Positions 31,415 through 43,768 of a stretch of DNA of 64,000 bases are shown here, piece by piece (positions within the stretch are counted from its first letter, which is position 1; each line of letters starts with the position of its first letter). A program made the position numbers and the translations under genes. The stretch comes from Cladophialophora immunda (taxonomy: Eukaryota > Ascomycota > Eurotiomycetes > Chaetothyriales > Herpotrichiellaceae), in contig NW_015622544.1 in the NCBI RefSeq assembly GCF_000835495.1, positions 3,748,855 through 3,812,854 on the forward strand. The letters are read 5' to 3'. The notes beneath the pieces are model-generated. The model searched no databases. It was not told where the DNA came from and saw only the letters and a list, made by a program, of their open reading frames with translations.

Positions 31415-33434
31415 CTAGCTCATGGCAAACTTGGACCTTGCGCGCAGAGAACCGCCGAAGTACCAGAGCGCCCAGATGCCGATGACACCGCCGCAGAGCA
31501 GGCCACCGAGCACGCTGATTCCGCGGCCGATGCCAAGATTGACGTAGAGCGGGTGTGCGTAGATGATGCTCCCCGCGGCCAGGGCGGACCGGCACAGATC
31601 GTTTGCTGCAAAGAGAGACGCGGCATATTGTGGGTAGGTGAGTGGCAGGTACATGAATATGCACTGGAAAAGGATAAAGGCCCCGACGGCGTAGAATGTG
31701 ATGCCGATGATGGAGACGATCCAGTGGATGTGCGGCGTGGACGTCCAGCCAAACCAGAACATCCCGGCGGGTAGGAGAGTGGTGGCAAATAGAGCCGGGA
31801 CGAGACGGTGTTCTTGGGCGCGGAGGCCGTTCTTCTTGATGTCGGGCTCGAGGTAGAAGTAGACGTACGACACGTAGATGGCAATGCCAATGGCGCAGCC
31901 CACGACAATGCAGACGAAGACGATGCCCAATTCGCCAATGTTGAAGCCGTACATCCCGACGTAGACGAGGGGGAAAGCTTCGAAGAAAGAGTAGTAAATC
32001 CCTGTTTCCGAGCACACACACTAGTTAGGACTCTGTTCTGCTTCGGGCTGGAATGGAGGAATGGTGGGGGAACAGTGAAGTTCCACTGAAGACACTCACC
32101 ATAAATCAGACTCGTATAGACATTCGTGAAGAAGACCGCAGGGTCCTTCAAAAAGATCTCAATCGGCTTCCACATCTGCTCGATGGCAACCTTGGAAAAA
32201 GACATGCTCCCTTGGTCGATCTCTCCTTGGCTCTTCAAGTTCGGGTTGCCCGTGAGTTTTCGGAGACGCTGTGCCCGACGCAAGAGGATGTTGTGGGCAG
32301 AGGTTTCGGGCATGGAGAGGAACATGAGCACAAACACTGGGGACGACATCCAGAGGACTTCCCAGAGTGCCCAGCGCCAGCTTTCGGCGACGACCGAGAA
32401 ACCTGATAAGAGAGGTCCAAGTGCAGGTGCAGAAAAGGCTGCGGCGACCCATGCGGTTAAGGCATAGGGAAGTTTCAAGAGCCCGTACATGTCGCCCATG
32501 GATGCGCCCCCAGTAGCTAGACAAGGGCTGCCCATGAAACCGGTGAGAAACCGCAACACAAGTAAGGATGCGTAGCTGTTTGCTAATGCGGTAGGCACGC
32601 AAAGGATCACAAAGAGGCCAAAGGAGATGATGTAGGGGATGTTTCGGCCAATAGCCGGGATTTCGGAGAGGGGAGAGAAGATCCTGATCCAAACCGTGTC
32701 AGCAACATGGACAAAAATTCTGGGGGTGACGAGCACACGTAGGGTCAAACTCACATTGGTCCGAAGCCGTAACCCAGCACGTACATGCTCAATCCCAAAC
32801 TCGCTTTACTCTGTCCGACGCCAAACTTGGCCATAACTTGGGGCTCCGCCGAGGTATAGATTGCACTGGCAGAGTACACCGCGAAGGTATACATGAAGAT
32901 GAGGAAGGCGACCCAGACTTTCTTCCAGCTTCCCCAGTTCTGAGGGTTCGCTGGATCGTCGGTGGTATACCAGTCCACGAGAATGACGCCGTCGGCGGTT
33001 TTCTGCGGGGCGATAATGCTGCTTTGTTGGCGCTCGATGGCCTCTTCTTGTTCGACCTCGAATCGTTCACGAGAATATGGCAGAGTCTGTTCTCTGGTCC
33101 GTGTCCGCGTGGTGACGACTGTGAACTCCCCTCGAGCAGCGGATTGGGCTGTAGGAATGGTGCTCAGGTGTCGGGCTTCGATGTCCTCGCGATTGATGTA
33201 CGAAGCTTCGCGAGAAACAGGGTGTGGAGTAGTAGCACTGCTGGTTTGGCGGCTGACATCTGCATCTGGGGTGGTCTCGATCTCTTTCTCCTTCTCAGTT
33301 GCGGTGGCCTGTTCCCATGGGATGGAGAAGTTAGGGTGCTGTTCGGGAAAGGCGAAGAGTCTGCCTTTGCTGATCCAGTTTATCGCCTGCCCCAAAGGCG
33401 CGTCTTGGATTGCGTCCAGGATTGCATTCACCAT
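31415..33434 (-). CDS. MFS transporter of the DHA1 (drug:H+ antiporter, CaMdr1/Flu1-like) type
   Basis: Plasma-membrane proton antiporter, likely exporting drugs or small organic molecules. Exons are 33434-32755, 32683-32100 and 32001-31415. The introns are 71 bp (donor GTGAGT, branch CTGAC) and 98 bp (donor GTGAGT, acceptor ACAG), giving 616 aa. A cytosolic N-terminus of about 190 residues begins with LGQAINWISKGRLFAFPE, typical of fungal DHA1 proteins, then 12 membrane segments. Motif A-like GYGFGPMIFSPLSEIPAIGR spans the first splice junction; motif C-like APALGPLLSGF and LRFLTGFMGSP follow. I start at the ATG in CAAGATGG context (33434) because the upstream extension begins at TTG. Substrate unknown. 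No resistance cluster is nearby. Confidence 0.92.
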
Positions 33435-34494
33435 CTTGATGGTTCCGTGTGGTGAGTATCTGTTCGGACGAGAGAGAGTATTGTGATTCAAGGATGGAGA
33501 TAGTCAATCCGAGAAGGAAGAGCAGCAGCCTCCCTTCTTATTAACATGGTAAACATTCGTGCATTCATACTGCGTTTCAGACCAACGCATAATAGTCTGC
33601 AATTAATCATGCAGGGAACAATTTTGGGCCGATCTAGCATAGCGTAGGCAAGGGATTGCCTTGGTCCGCCCGTAGGACAAATGGACATGAATATCGGGAG
33701 ACCCTACAAGTCAATAGATCCGTTGTATTGGGCCGGACCATTCGTGGAGTCAGGGGTTGAAGCATTATCCACCTTACGACACCAAATTGTCAGCAACAGA
33801 GTTCCTTGGAAGAAGAGCGGCCTCCAAATGGCATTGGAAATCGTTGGTGCTGGTGGCTCGACCACTATTGCCGTAAGGAGGAATAGTAATAGACGAAGGG
33901 GACCAGACGAGGCTGCTGTAGCTGAATCGAGTAGTAGTTAGCGCCCCTTCTGGAAGACACCAACAAAGTAAATGCGAGAATTTCCCTGGCGGATGAGTCA
34001 ACTTACACCATTAGAAACGACCCCTCTCCAATCCGATAGGCTATTTGGACTGCGGATTCCCTTCGGACCATGCGGATTGGGAGTCTCTGCGACCCTCGCT
34101 GCTTGAACAGGCACATGTCATAGCTCGACTCAAAGGCAAGGCGCGGGTCGGTTAGTGATCTTACATAACCGCAGTGGCCCAGTCGGACGAATGGCTTGCC
34201 GGTCTCGTACGCATCCGCCTGCGCCCGTTTAAACCCATCTGGGCGATCGTATGTCCTTTGTCAGCGAGGCTCGTTGACGACGTCAGAGTGCATAGGTGTA
34301 CTGTTTTCCTAATCGGCGTCCCATTGTGCGTTTTGAGTTGGTGTGTGACTTCCCTTCGGAATTGTCTGTTCAGGTTGGTTACCTCAAGTCGGATGTCCAA
34401 TCAACAGCAAAATAATCTCCAGCTCGGGCCTGACGACGCAATGGACCCTGCATCAGTATGAATTCATCTCGGTTCCGAATCCAGCAAAGGTCGT
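33435..34494. other. Intergenic region, 1.06 kb
   Basis: Promoter side of the DHA1 transporter and 3' flank of the F-box gene. Short frames only; no repeat or RNA gene recognised. Confidence 0.5.
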
Positions 34495-35991
34495 TCACCT
34501 CGCAACCGACTCCCAGAGGGTGTAGTATCTTGGCTTGTCCTCCGTGAATAGATATGGTGGGATGAACCCGTTAGGTAAAGCCACCATTTCAATCTCCAGC
34601 CTCACGCCGGCCTTTTTGAAGACGGGTTGCAGTTCTTTGCACTTTTCGACCATCAACCGCTGTGCGAGTAACACCTGGCTGATTTGTTCCACCGTTTCTC
34701 CATCCTCGGATAGGGTCAATCTAGCCTCGTCGTCTTCTCTGTAATATTCGTATGAATATACCAAGTTACTGAGAAGCCGTACGCCGTGCTTCGCTTTGTC
34801 GGTCGCGATACATGTTTCAAAAGGAAACCAAACCCGTCGCCTAGCGTGAAATGGTGGTCGATCGCCCAAGGGGATACCAAACACTTTGAGAGTCTCGAGA
34901 TTCGGAGGGAGTCTGCGCCATGTGGCGTGATCGCACACAGCTCGGACCCTGATCAAGTTGACTGTCCGCACGTCAAGGTCAAGTTGCTTGATAGCACGAA
35001 AGGCTGACAGATTAAGATGCTGGCCGGGATGGTTGAATGGCTGATGAGACGGTCTCGAGTATCCCAGACTCAAAGACAGGTGCTCAAGCGAATGGGTACA
35101 GTGTTTGGCGATGGCATCCACAAAGGTCCCGGGGGACACATTACCGTGCATGCGACTGCTTCTAGTAAACATGCCGTCATAGCGGATGCCTTCACTAATT
35201 TTGAGTGACTTCAACGCGCGAGGGAAACTCAATAAGATTTCCAGGGAAGGTGAGAAGATATCACATTCTTCGAGATGCAGGTGCTCGAGGTTTGTCGACC
35301 CGACGAGTGCCTCATCGTCCTGGAATTGTCGCAGCAATCGGTCGGGAAAGTCGGTGCTGGCGCATGACATTGTCAACGACCGCAGATTCGGGTGCAAGAA
35401 AAGCATCGCGTATTTGGTCATAGAATATATCTCCTTTTGGCCATCGACAAAGTGTAACGTGCCTAACGTACCGTTCAGCTGAGTCGGAAGAAAGTGGCGG
35501 GTTCAAGACAACTTACAATTGCGCAACTTCGGCAGCGCCCGCTCGACATTGTTGGGTATCACCGCTGAAGCCGCCTCGAAGATGCGTTCGTATCGATCCT
35601 GGAGATTGACCCAGCCTACTCTCTCCTCGGGAAATTTCGCGTTACAGTCGGGCGTCTCCAGGCACAGATCTTGTAGGTTTCGCATCATGAAAATGTATGG
35701 TGGCAGCGTGCTCAAGCCTTGGTCCTCCCCGAACTTGGTGGAGACAAGCAGCGAGCGGATCCATGCGGTGCGGCGGGGATTTGCATGTAGACTGGCAGAT
35801 AGGGCAGCGGCTTGACGACCACTGACCACCTCGATTGTGTGATACAGAAAGGGCTCGGCCAGGTCCTGAAAGTGCTTGGAGACCAGAGTGGCGTTGTACA
35901 GAGTCTGGAGGTCGAGGAAGCCGAAGATGGTGATCAAGACCTCATCGGGGAGGTGTAGTAGTAGTAGGGCGGTGGGTGTTTGTGCGATCAT
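34495..35991 (-). CDS. F-box protein
   Basis: Probable SCF ubiquitin-ligase adaptor. Exons are 35991-35517 and 35462-34495, with a 54-bp intron at 35516-35463 (donor GTAAGT, branch CTGAAC, acceptor TTAG), giving 480 aa. The F-box lies at about 12-50: LLHLPDEVLITIFGFLDLQT, then LVSKHFQDLAEPFLYHTIEV. The C-terminal part has leucine-rich-repeat-like spacing (NLRSLTMSCA, LEHLHLEECDIF, LKSLKISEG), the usual substrate-binding region. The splice restores the reading LRNCTLHFVDG, with the acceptor chosen by phase. A closer CAG would shift the frame. The upstream extension to 36036 starts with TTG, so the ATG at 35991 is preferred. Target unknown. Confidence 0.88.
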
Positions 35992-36873
35992 CGTGGCCGT
36001 AAGACGTGCGAATAGCCGGAGTTGCAGGAGCGTCAAACTGCTGTCATTTGGGGCCCCGCGATGTCAAGATGCTGTAGTGATGCCCGCTTGAGAGGAGAGG
36101 TTGGTCTTGAGAGAAAAATATAGAGAGTCAGATGCCGGAACTGGTTGACGATGATCACCTGTTGTTTGAAGAAGGGGGCCAGCAAGGTGAAGCAGACAAG
36201 ACAGCGAAAGTGAAGGGGTGACGATGTCATCGCTGCTTCAGGCTAGGCACAGGCTAGAGTGGCCACCGGCCAGAACTGGCTGGCGCTCCGCGACTGGCCG
36301 CCACGTCCACTACGCCGCCCAACTGGCCCCGGGATTTAGTTGAAATGGTTAAACGGCCGCCTACTAGCGAGCTCCCTAGCCCCTCGCCTGGGGCCAAGGA
36401 TTCCAGCTCAGGCCTGACTTTAGCACGCGAGCGATGCACACGAGGTTCTAAAAGTTCTCGAATTAGATACCCAGGGATTTTCGTATTGCAGCAATATTGC
36501 AGCCGCCCGCAGCCATGTTTCGGGAGGCAGCTCTACCTGATTCATAGCCTCGCAGCTGCCCCTAACGTACTCCGTATTTTGCAACCATTAATCATGATTC
36601 TCTTTTTGACCTTCAACCTGATGGAAAGTCATCCATGGATAAGATCTCGGTGGAGACCCTCTCCCCGAGCTCAGGAGATATTCGTCAATGCCTAGACGAG
36701 CATACTGTCGTTCAACAAGGGAAATGGCCCGGGGCAGGAGGCTTACAGAGCCCCGTCGCCTGTAGGCAGACTCTGTCGAAGCCACGATGTCTCACAGCTC
36801 TTTGAAGGACCAAAAGCCCAGAGTGCTGTGGTTATCTTGGTTGGGCGTTCGTCACAATCCTGACTTTCCATCC
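35992..36873. other. Intergenic region, 0.9 kb
   Basis: F-box gene promoter and eIF3k 3' flank. No feature recognised. Confidence 0.5.
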
Positions 36874-37832
36874 TCAAGCGGGCGCCTCATAGCCTCTCCT
36901 GAATACTCGGCCAAACATATCCACTCCAACTCTTTCACCCTTGGTTTCACTCTTGGCTTCGTTTTCTGCGTTCGCCGGAATGTCCACCTGTTGTCCTGTG
37001 ACTCTCCACCCACAGGCAGTCTGAGCGAACTTTGTCAACGCGTCCCCCCTCAAATCCAGCCACCCGCTCAATACTCCCAGGTCGATTTGTCGAAAGGTCT
37101 TGCCCACCTCCCCCGCAATCCGTATTCTCACCAAGTCTTCGAACCCGACAACATCGGCATAGAGGTCCGAGTAAAGGTCGTCTGATTCTAATGTAGACCA
37201 GAACGCTTCGTACTGGGCGGATTCGAGCAGGGTGTTGAGCCGGGTGAGCTTTTGTATGGATTCGGTGAGGTCGGTGGTGGGGATCGAGGTGTTACCCGGG
37301 CTGTAGGGAATCGTCGAGGGAGGGAGAAGAGCAAGACAGAGGGAGAATGAAGGCGAAGGAAAGACAGTTAGGGCTTTGACAAGGATGTTTGTCGCTGTCT
37401 CAGGGTGCAGGAGTTGAGGGTTGAATTGGTACCTGTTAATCCGCAGGTTAGCCTGTCAATCGCAACAGCAACAAAATTGGATACGACGAGAGGGTTTGAG
37501 GTTGAGGAGACGACATCAGATAGAGCTAATTAATTCAACTCTCCATAGTTCCCGAGGGACAAGTCAGGTAATAGGAAACGTGGTATGAAAATTCTCTTCA
37601 TCACGCGAAAACAGATGGGCTCTGGAGAAGGTGCGATTTTGCTGTCTGATGGGGAGTCTTACAGCTTGAGCAGCGCCAAACATGCGTATGCGTCAAAAAA
37701 CTTCTCCTCGCATTGTTGATTGACATATTCTTGAAATGTGGTCGTCGTCTCAGGGTTATAGCGGTTCAGGCCGTTGAGAATCTCGTCAATGTGCGCCGGC
37801 CTCTCCTTGCATTTGTCGAAGGCGTAGCCCAT
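36874..37832 (-). CDS. Eukaryotic translation initiation factor 3 subunit K
   Basis: Small PCI-domain subunit of eIF3, which organises the 40S pre-initiation complex in the cytosol. It pairs with eIF3l and is dispensable in several organisms. Exons are 37832-37663 and 37432-36874, with a 230-bp intron at 37662-37433 (donor GTAAGA, acceptor ACAG), giving 242 aa, the normal length. N-terminal family motifs: [19 protein letters not shown], and after splicing LALLKLYQFNP. The C-terminal winged-helix part includes [15 protein letters not shown]. The start is placed at the ATG of MGYAFDKC. The ATG 57 nt upstream adds 19 residues not usual for the family. The intron is two to four times longer than others in the window. 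Confidence 0.92.
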
Positions 37833-38570
37833 CTTGTTCGGTTTCACGCAGAACAAGCGTGTGCGTGTCAGTCCAGATAACTCTGCCAAATAGTAATTCT
37901 CTGGGTGACGGAGCGACCTGCGTATTTTAGAAATATCTGGTTGTCGAAGAATTCGCAGCCTACACTCGGCAAACCTGCCTAGCCGCCTCCTTGGCAGACT
38001 TCAGATTTGAGGCCCTTGCATTAAGCTTGTGCGCTATATCATCTACATATATATGTATATATCTCTTTGGGCATTTCCATGTCGGCGTCGTCGTCGTTGT
38101 CGCCAAACAACCACCGTGAGGCTGAACTCGATATTGATCTGACTGTATAGAATCATAGGCCTCAAATCTGGGAGTATATAACAAGGTTCACACGGCTGCT
38201 AGATTTGAAGGACATACACAAGAAATTATCCCATGACATTGAGCGGGCTGGTGGACTTGAAGTGGCGCTTTAGGCGGAGGGGCAAGAGGAATTTCCTCAA
38301 GTAGCGTGAACTACGCAGTCTGAAACTGCAGAGGCACGCAGAGCAAGCACTGAAATCCATGGACATTGAAATCGACTTTGCTATGGTATCGGACGCATCT
38401 TTTATGTGCCTGCCCTTCCCAGTAATATACAAACACACCGGATGCAGCCCAAGACGTGAACTTTGTGTCCAAACTCTAGAAAATAGAGAGGCGTAGATCG
38501 TGAACAGCACGGATACCCCACGAGACCGTCGTCTCAATTCTGGCTCCGTACCCAAGAAAATCCCCTTCGC
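37833..38570. other. Intergenic region, 0.7 kb
   Basis: eIF3k promoter and GH76 3' flank. An AT-rich TATATATGTATATAT patch lies near 38046-38062, and a TATATAA word near 38173. No gene supported. Confidence 0.5.
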
Positions 38571-40019
38571 TCACGTTACTAACCAAACAGCTGCTCCAAT
38601 GACAAGAGCGGCCATGACGAGGGTCAGGATACCTGCCCCAGCCTTGTCACCTGTAGTGATCTTGTCTCGCAATTCAGCAGGATTGGTTGGTGCCGTGGAC
38701 CCAGCGTTCGGGTCACTCTTCGAGGTTGCGCCCGTCCTCGTGGACTTCGGAGTCAAATCTTGCCGGTTCAACGTAGAACCGATCACTGACAATGCAGCCA
38801 TCTGAAAAGAAGCATTAGCAACCGAATCGAACCCAGGTCAAAATCAAGCAATTCATACCTGCTGTCCAACACCGCTCGAGCCATCCCAAGTGCTTGTATA
38901 CCACTGCATGCCGCATTCGCGACCGTTGGCACCACCGTCGCATTGTCCTGCGGCGGCCTGAGCGCTAGCCTGGAGTTTTGGAAGAATCTGAGGCGCCGTA
39001 GACGGCACGAGCAGACTGGTCACGGCCATCCATCTTGCCAAATATGACTTGAAGCTCTTTTGATCCTGGTCGCATACCAGAGTCGACTCGCACTGAATTT
39101 CCGACATGATGTTGCCACCGTACTGCGACGGGAAGAACAATGCGAAAGTGCTGTTCAAGATCGTGTTGACCCGATCCAGCCAGATCTGGCTGCCATTCGT
39201 GAAGTTGTACATGTACGCGGAACCCACGAGTAGGGTGCCGTAGTTGTAGGTCCACACATATCTCGTCTGGTCTGTGCAATTGTTGTCGGAGTCGGTGTTG
39301 TCCCAGATATAGAGAATGCCGCTAGATGGGTCTTGTTGCATCAATGCGCTGCTTGCCATCCAGTCATAGACTGTGTTGGCCCAGTCGGCATAACTTGAGT
39401 TACCCGTCACGTACGCAAGACGTGCAGAAAGCTGAAAGTTCCCACCGTTAGAGATGGCGTTCTTCAGATTGTACCCGGCGTTGAATTGAAACACCTGCCA
39501 GTGGAATCCACCGCCGCAAGAGGAAGGATCCCACAAAACCTTCTGAAAGTTGTAGACAGCCTGGGCTAGCGACAACCACGAAGGAGCGTCTTCTTCATCA
39601 GACTCGGGGAAGTTTGCCTCAACGGCGTCCATGGCAGAAAAGCCCCAGAAAGCCTGGTCATCGACACCCATACTCTTCGATTGGTTAGGTGGGTTGAAGT
39701 TGTTGTCGGGTCCACGCTGGAATTGCAGTGCCTGTGATACCACGGGGTTGTATGTCGAGTCATTCGTGTACTGCCAGTAGTTGATGAGCGAGCCAAACAT
39801 TGCGCCGGCCTCCCACCAACAATAAATCGATGGATTATTGGGATCACAACTCAAGCCGCCCGGTAACAACCCAGGAACTTGGCCGCTTTGGTTCCCCGTG
39901 TATGAGGACATCATGTCGAACGCCACGCTCGAGGCGGCCGACGACACACTGTTAGCATCATTGATGTCGAGTGAAATGGCCAGTGCGCCAGGCACGAGGG
40001 CCAGAGGCAGGAGCCTCAT
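38571..40019 (-). CDS. GPI-anchored GH76 protein, Dfg5/Dcw1 family (mannan endo-1,6-alpha-mannosidase)
   Basis: Dfg5/Dcw1 enzymes act at the cell surface and are thought to transfer GPI-anchored mannoproteins into the wall glucan. Exons are 40019-38859 and 38801-38571, with a 57-bp intron at 38858-38802 (donor GTATGA, branch GCTAATG, acceptor TCAG), giving 463 aa. Signal peptide MRLLPLALVPGALA. The GH76 domain spans about 20-400 with the catalytic Asp pair at about 120-121 (MGVDDQAFWGF). There are many N-glycosylation sequons (NQS, NDS, NSS, NCT, NFT, NGS, NST). The last exon supplies a Ser/Thr-rich stretch and a hydrophobic tail (ILTLVMAALVIGAAVW) fitting a GPI signal. Splicing joins GVGQQ to MAALSV, the conserved continuation. 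Assignment secure. Confidence 0.94.
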
Positions 40020-41486
40020 GGCGTGAGTTGAGAGAAGATAACGAGAGCAAAGACGGACAATGGAAGTTGAAGTTGATGACGTTCAAGCGCTGCCCAAAGT
40101 CCAAAAGTCCGTCGCGCGTAAAAGTGGTTACGGCGAAGTTGGGCGAAGGCGAGCGATTGAAATGGGCGCGAGCGATGGACGGGAATCGAGTCGACGCTGT
40201 GCCTGCACAAGCTTTCTCTCGTCAATTTTGGGGGCGTGGCAGGATGAAAAGAATGGCGATTGTCTTGTTGCGGCGTTCGAGATTGCTGGATAAGACAAAA
40301 GTGAGAGGTGAAGGGCGACAAAGAAAGAAGCCCAGTCGATCCCTGACCCCCCTAAAAAGCTACGCAAATGTTTTGGATCATGCGTCAAACGATTCCCAGT
40401 TTGAGCCGCGGACCGTGTCTCAAAACTTGACCTCCACCCCGTCACCACCGTTGGTGCGTTGGTGGCCGTCGTCCATCCTTCAGCGCTGCATGGGCTCCAC
40501 CAATGCCGAAGCGTGCCCTGGCGAGATTGCGTTTCGAGCACTGCCTCAACAGCGAGGAAACAACAGCTGCTACGGCTACGTACTCCCTTATGTCATTGTG
40601 CCTGCCAATAGCAACGATACACTGACTGACACGCTGCTGCACCCCAGTCCCTCCTCGCCCTTCCTCGCCCTCCATCCTCCACTACTCGCTCCTCCTAGTC
40701 CGCTTCGACGCGGAGAGACGCGCAGTCCGCCCACGGTCTTCGCAAGGCAGAAATTCAAGAGCTGGTGAGAGGACACGTTTTGAGGGGGAGGGGATTTTCC
40801 AGTTCGCCTCACTACCCAGCCCAAAGCGACAACTCCGGCGCCCAAGAGAAAAAGCTTAGCAGCTCTTGTAGAACGTGGGCCTAGGCTTGCGACCTACTAG
40901 CCTGGAGGCTTGATTGCCAATTCCACAACTCTGGGCGAGCTTGACTTGGCCTCTCCGCAAAAGCGCCAGTCTTCCCTTCTGAGCGGCACCTCTCACTCTG
41001 ATCGCATGCGCGTTGCGCTGCCAATAATTATGTTGGAGGCACTGTCTCCCGGCGGGCTGGCTGTTTCTTCGGTGACGCGTTCTGGAGATTCAAGGTTGGC
41101 ACAGACTTCTCCTCCTTCACTCAATCTGCGGATATCCGCCCCCGCAGCTAGCTGACGAGGAACACCCTCAGTTGTGATGATTCCCTAGTCTCGTATTGCA
41201 GCAACTACGATTCTTTGCCTCCTGTCACCGTTGTGAGACCAGTCAGATCTGCCGGTGACCGAGCTCCGGTCGGCTGGCAGACAGGACGAGGGAGGAGTCA
41301 AAATTGTTCGCGGGACATGGCACATCATTTGAGATCGGAGCTACAGTATATTTGACATCCATCAATCACCAGGCAGGTTATTGCGAACCCCAATACTCAA
41401 GTACCACTGCTGCAATCGCTAGGTCTCACCACCTCGACTCTGACAAAAAGGGACCTACATAAGCCAGTTTCCCCTCCTCAGTCTCC
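40020..41486. other. Intergenic region, 1.5 kb
   Basis: GH76 promoter and 3' flank of the amino-acid transporter. A 265-codon plus-strand frame starting near 39971 begins with GTG, is low in complexity and has no domain, so it is not called. Nothing else recognised. Confidence 0.5.
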
Positions 41487-43381
41487 TTAAGCGGCCGACA
41501 AATCCAGCGGACTCGTACATGTGAAGGAATTGACCTGAGGATTCTTGAATGCCTCGATCATGCCCTGAATGGCTGCGTACGCTCCCAATCCAGCCGTCGC
41601 CAACGCACCGCCAGCATGAATGACGTGCCACACATTGATGTACCATCGATCCGCGAAGAATCCCTTGACCAACCTCATTATACCGCGGTCGCTTCGAGTG
41701 GTCTGACCCGTCTGTTCGTTGAATCCTTCGCCGGGCTTCATCGAGTTCTTTTGCATGGTGTAGGCAAGGTGGATGATGGGTGGGAAGGAATAGCTGAACT
41801 GCACAATACAGAATGCTGCAATGACGGAGACAAAGCCGAAGTAATCCTAGCCTCAAGTGTTAGTGAGAGAAAGAGATAGTTTTGTCTGGTATCGGGCCAG
41901 GGGAGGACACTCACCGGGATCGCAGCTGCGACGACAAAGGCCACGGACCAGTAAACGGGAACAATCGCGCTAAAGAGGTATTTCCCTGGCTTGGACGTCA
42001 AGGGCGGCGCATTGAACAACTCCTGGAGCACTTGATTATATAGCACCTTGATTCCAATGTTGCCGTACAACCCCGCCGCGATCAACCCCGACAGCACGAC
42101 CAGCATATCGCAGGCGGCCTGAAATCCATAGGGAGAGAGACCCATGTAGGCGATGGTAAAACTGTACTGGCCCTGATAATGGTACACGTAGCAGCCATAG
42201 ATGAGGTAGACGGCATAGATGAAGAACTGAGCGGTCCACATGGCCTTGATGAAGTCCCAAGGGCGCCGCATCTCAGCCATGATTTCGACAAAGAGCTGCG
42301 CCCCGCCGTACGCGAAGACGCCACTCATGAGGCCGTTGATGGCGCCGACGAAGTTGCCCGAGTCCGGGAGGCCGCCGTAGTGGATGATGGGTGGGTAGAC
42401 GCCGTTCTCGTCGGGCGTGATGGTCGTGGCATTGACTGCGGAGCCAGCGGAGCCGAGGACACTGATGGCATAGTTTGGCGGCGAGTGAGCCATGACGCCC
42501 ATGGAGATGAAGATGACGAGCAAGTTGAGGCCCACGGCGACCATGGAGAAGACGCCAAAGTTTCGCAGGGTGCGGACCTGGCCCATGAAGAAGCCCGCAA
42601 TGACGAACAAGACCACGCAGACGACGTAGCACAGCCGGAACTTGGACGTCTGCGAAATGCCCTGGCCGTTCTGGATGATGACTTGCCCGGTGATGAGGAG
42701 GAGCTGGATCGACTGCAGGATGTTCACCACATAGCGTGCAGTCGTCCCCATGGTGCGGTAAGCCAGATCACCGTAGTTGCGAAGAGGGTACTCATACGAG
42801 TCGAGGCCGAGATAGACTTGCCACAGAAGATAGCCAGAGTACCCGGCCATGAAGGCGAAGACCGTGTAGAGAGCAACACCGGGACCCCAGCCCAGGGTGC
42901 CCAGAGCAAATCCGACACCGTAGGGACCCAAGATATCTGTGGTGATGAGGTAGAAGCCGGCCCCCCAACTGGCGGTCCTCAACGCCCGGGAGGCATTTCG
43001 CCATTCTTCCTCGGTGACCACGCTGTGCCTGGACAAAATGCTTTTGCGGCGAGGCTTGCCAGTGTCCTGGCTGTCGTGGCCGTTCGTCCCAGGTACCACG
43101 GCCTTTTCAGCAGTATCCTTTTCCGCGGCCTCGACACCGTTGTCCACCGGCACTCCTTCCGCCGTCACTGAGGATTTCCTCCTGAAAACTTGCTGGATGA
43201 TTCCCCCGTCGGCGATGTTTTGCTGGGTCTTCTCCTCCTCCCTGGTGCGATTGGCATAGTGCAGGTATTCCTCAAAGGTTACACCAGGATCATAAAGCTT
43301 CCGCTGTGACGGACTGATAAAAGTTTCGGGCCGGTTGGGATTGACAGGAAGCCCACCATCCTTGACGTCTGCTAAAGACAT
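41487..43381 (-). CDS. Amino acid transporter, AAAP family
   Basis: Amino-acid/auxin permease family (Aa_trans) membrane protein, probably importing neutral amino acids by proton symport. Exons are 43381-41915 and 41846-41487, with a 68-bp intron at 41914-41847 (donor GTGAGT, acceptor CTAG), giving 608 aa. A long cytosolic N-terminus (about 1-125) contains the family block RPETFISPSQRKLYDPGVTF. The core begins at ASWGAGFYLITTDILGPYGV, with about 11 hydrophobic segments to about 560. The terminal exon supplies DYFGFVSVIAAFCIVQFSYS and the last helices. Without the intron the frame would leave the family after AAIP. Substrate and membrane (plasma or vacuolar) are not determined. A separate 116-codon ORF lies only 36 nt upstream. 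Confidence 0.93.
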
Positions 43382-43417
43382 GTCGACGGGAGGGATGAGT
43401 TCGGCACAATAGCTGTA

Positions 43418-43768
43418 TCACACGAACTGAGGTGAAATCTGAAAATCTAGTAGGTTCTCTTCACGGCGCAGCACTGGAGAGAGGGAGAATACGGGATCGG
43501 ATGGAGGATCGTCCTCAGTACTTACAGCAAAGGGCTGCCACGCGAAGGCGCACATCTCGGCGTCAAGTCGCACGAGCAGGGACTTTCCTGTGGCAATCAA
43601 TACTACCCCGTGTCGCGTGGTACAATCAATGCATCCAGCTGGATCTGTGGATAAAGGATGGGCCATGACGCCAGTGGATGGAGTTGATGGCGAACCGAAT
43701 TGACTGGGATCATCGATAGCAGTTGCATCCAATCTGAAGGTGCTGTCGGTCGACTCCAGCACAAGCAT
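43418..43768 (-). CDS. 116-codon ORF just upstream of the amino-acid transporter (possible uORF)
   Basis: Open from ATG 43768 to TGA 43418-43420, ending 36 nt before the transporter start on the same strand. The translation is hydrophilic at first (MLVLESTDSTF) with a hydrophobic middle (GVVLIATGKSLLVRLD), and has no known domain. A consensus donor GTAAGT at 43525 and an acceptor TTTTCAG ending at 43439 could define an 87-bp intron in the transporter leader, which would cut this ORF short. It may therefore be a long upstream ORF, a leader exon, or chance. It cannot be fused in frame to the transporter by the acceptors I see. Confidence 0.3.
   Translation of the reverse strand: MLVLESTDSTFRLDATAIDDPSQFGSPSTPSTGVMAHPLSTDPAGCIDCTTRHGVVLIATGKSLLVRLDAEMCAFAWQPFAVSTEDDPPSDPVFSLSPVLRREENLLDFQISPQFV

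Noticed and set aside
31317..32021. 234-codon minus-strand ORF rich in Arg/His/Leu
   Set aside because: Alternate frame over the last exon of the DHA1 transporter, whose membrane helices read in the other frame.
38802..38858. tRNA T-arm-like GGGTTCGATTC on the minus strand
   Set aside because: Lies inside the GH76 intron and no acceptor, D or anticodon arms can be formed around it.
39971..40768. 265-codon plus-strand ORF
   Set aside because: Starts at GTG, overlaps the GH76 start antisense, low-complexity and domain-free.
42179..43171. 330-codon plus-strand ORF
   Set aside because: Exactly antisense to the amino-acid transporter; its Asp/His/Val-rich composition is a mirror of the transporter codons.
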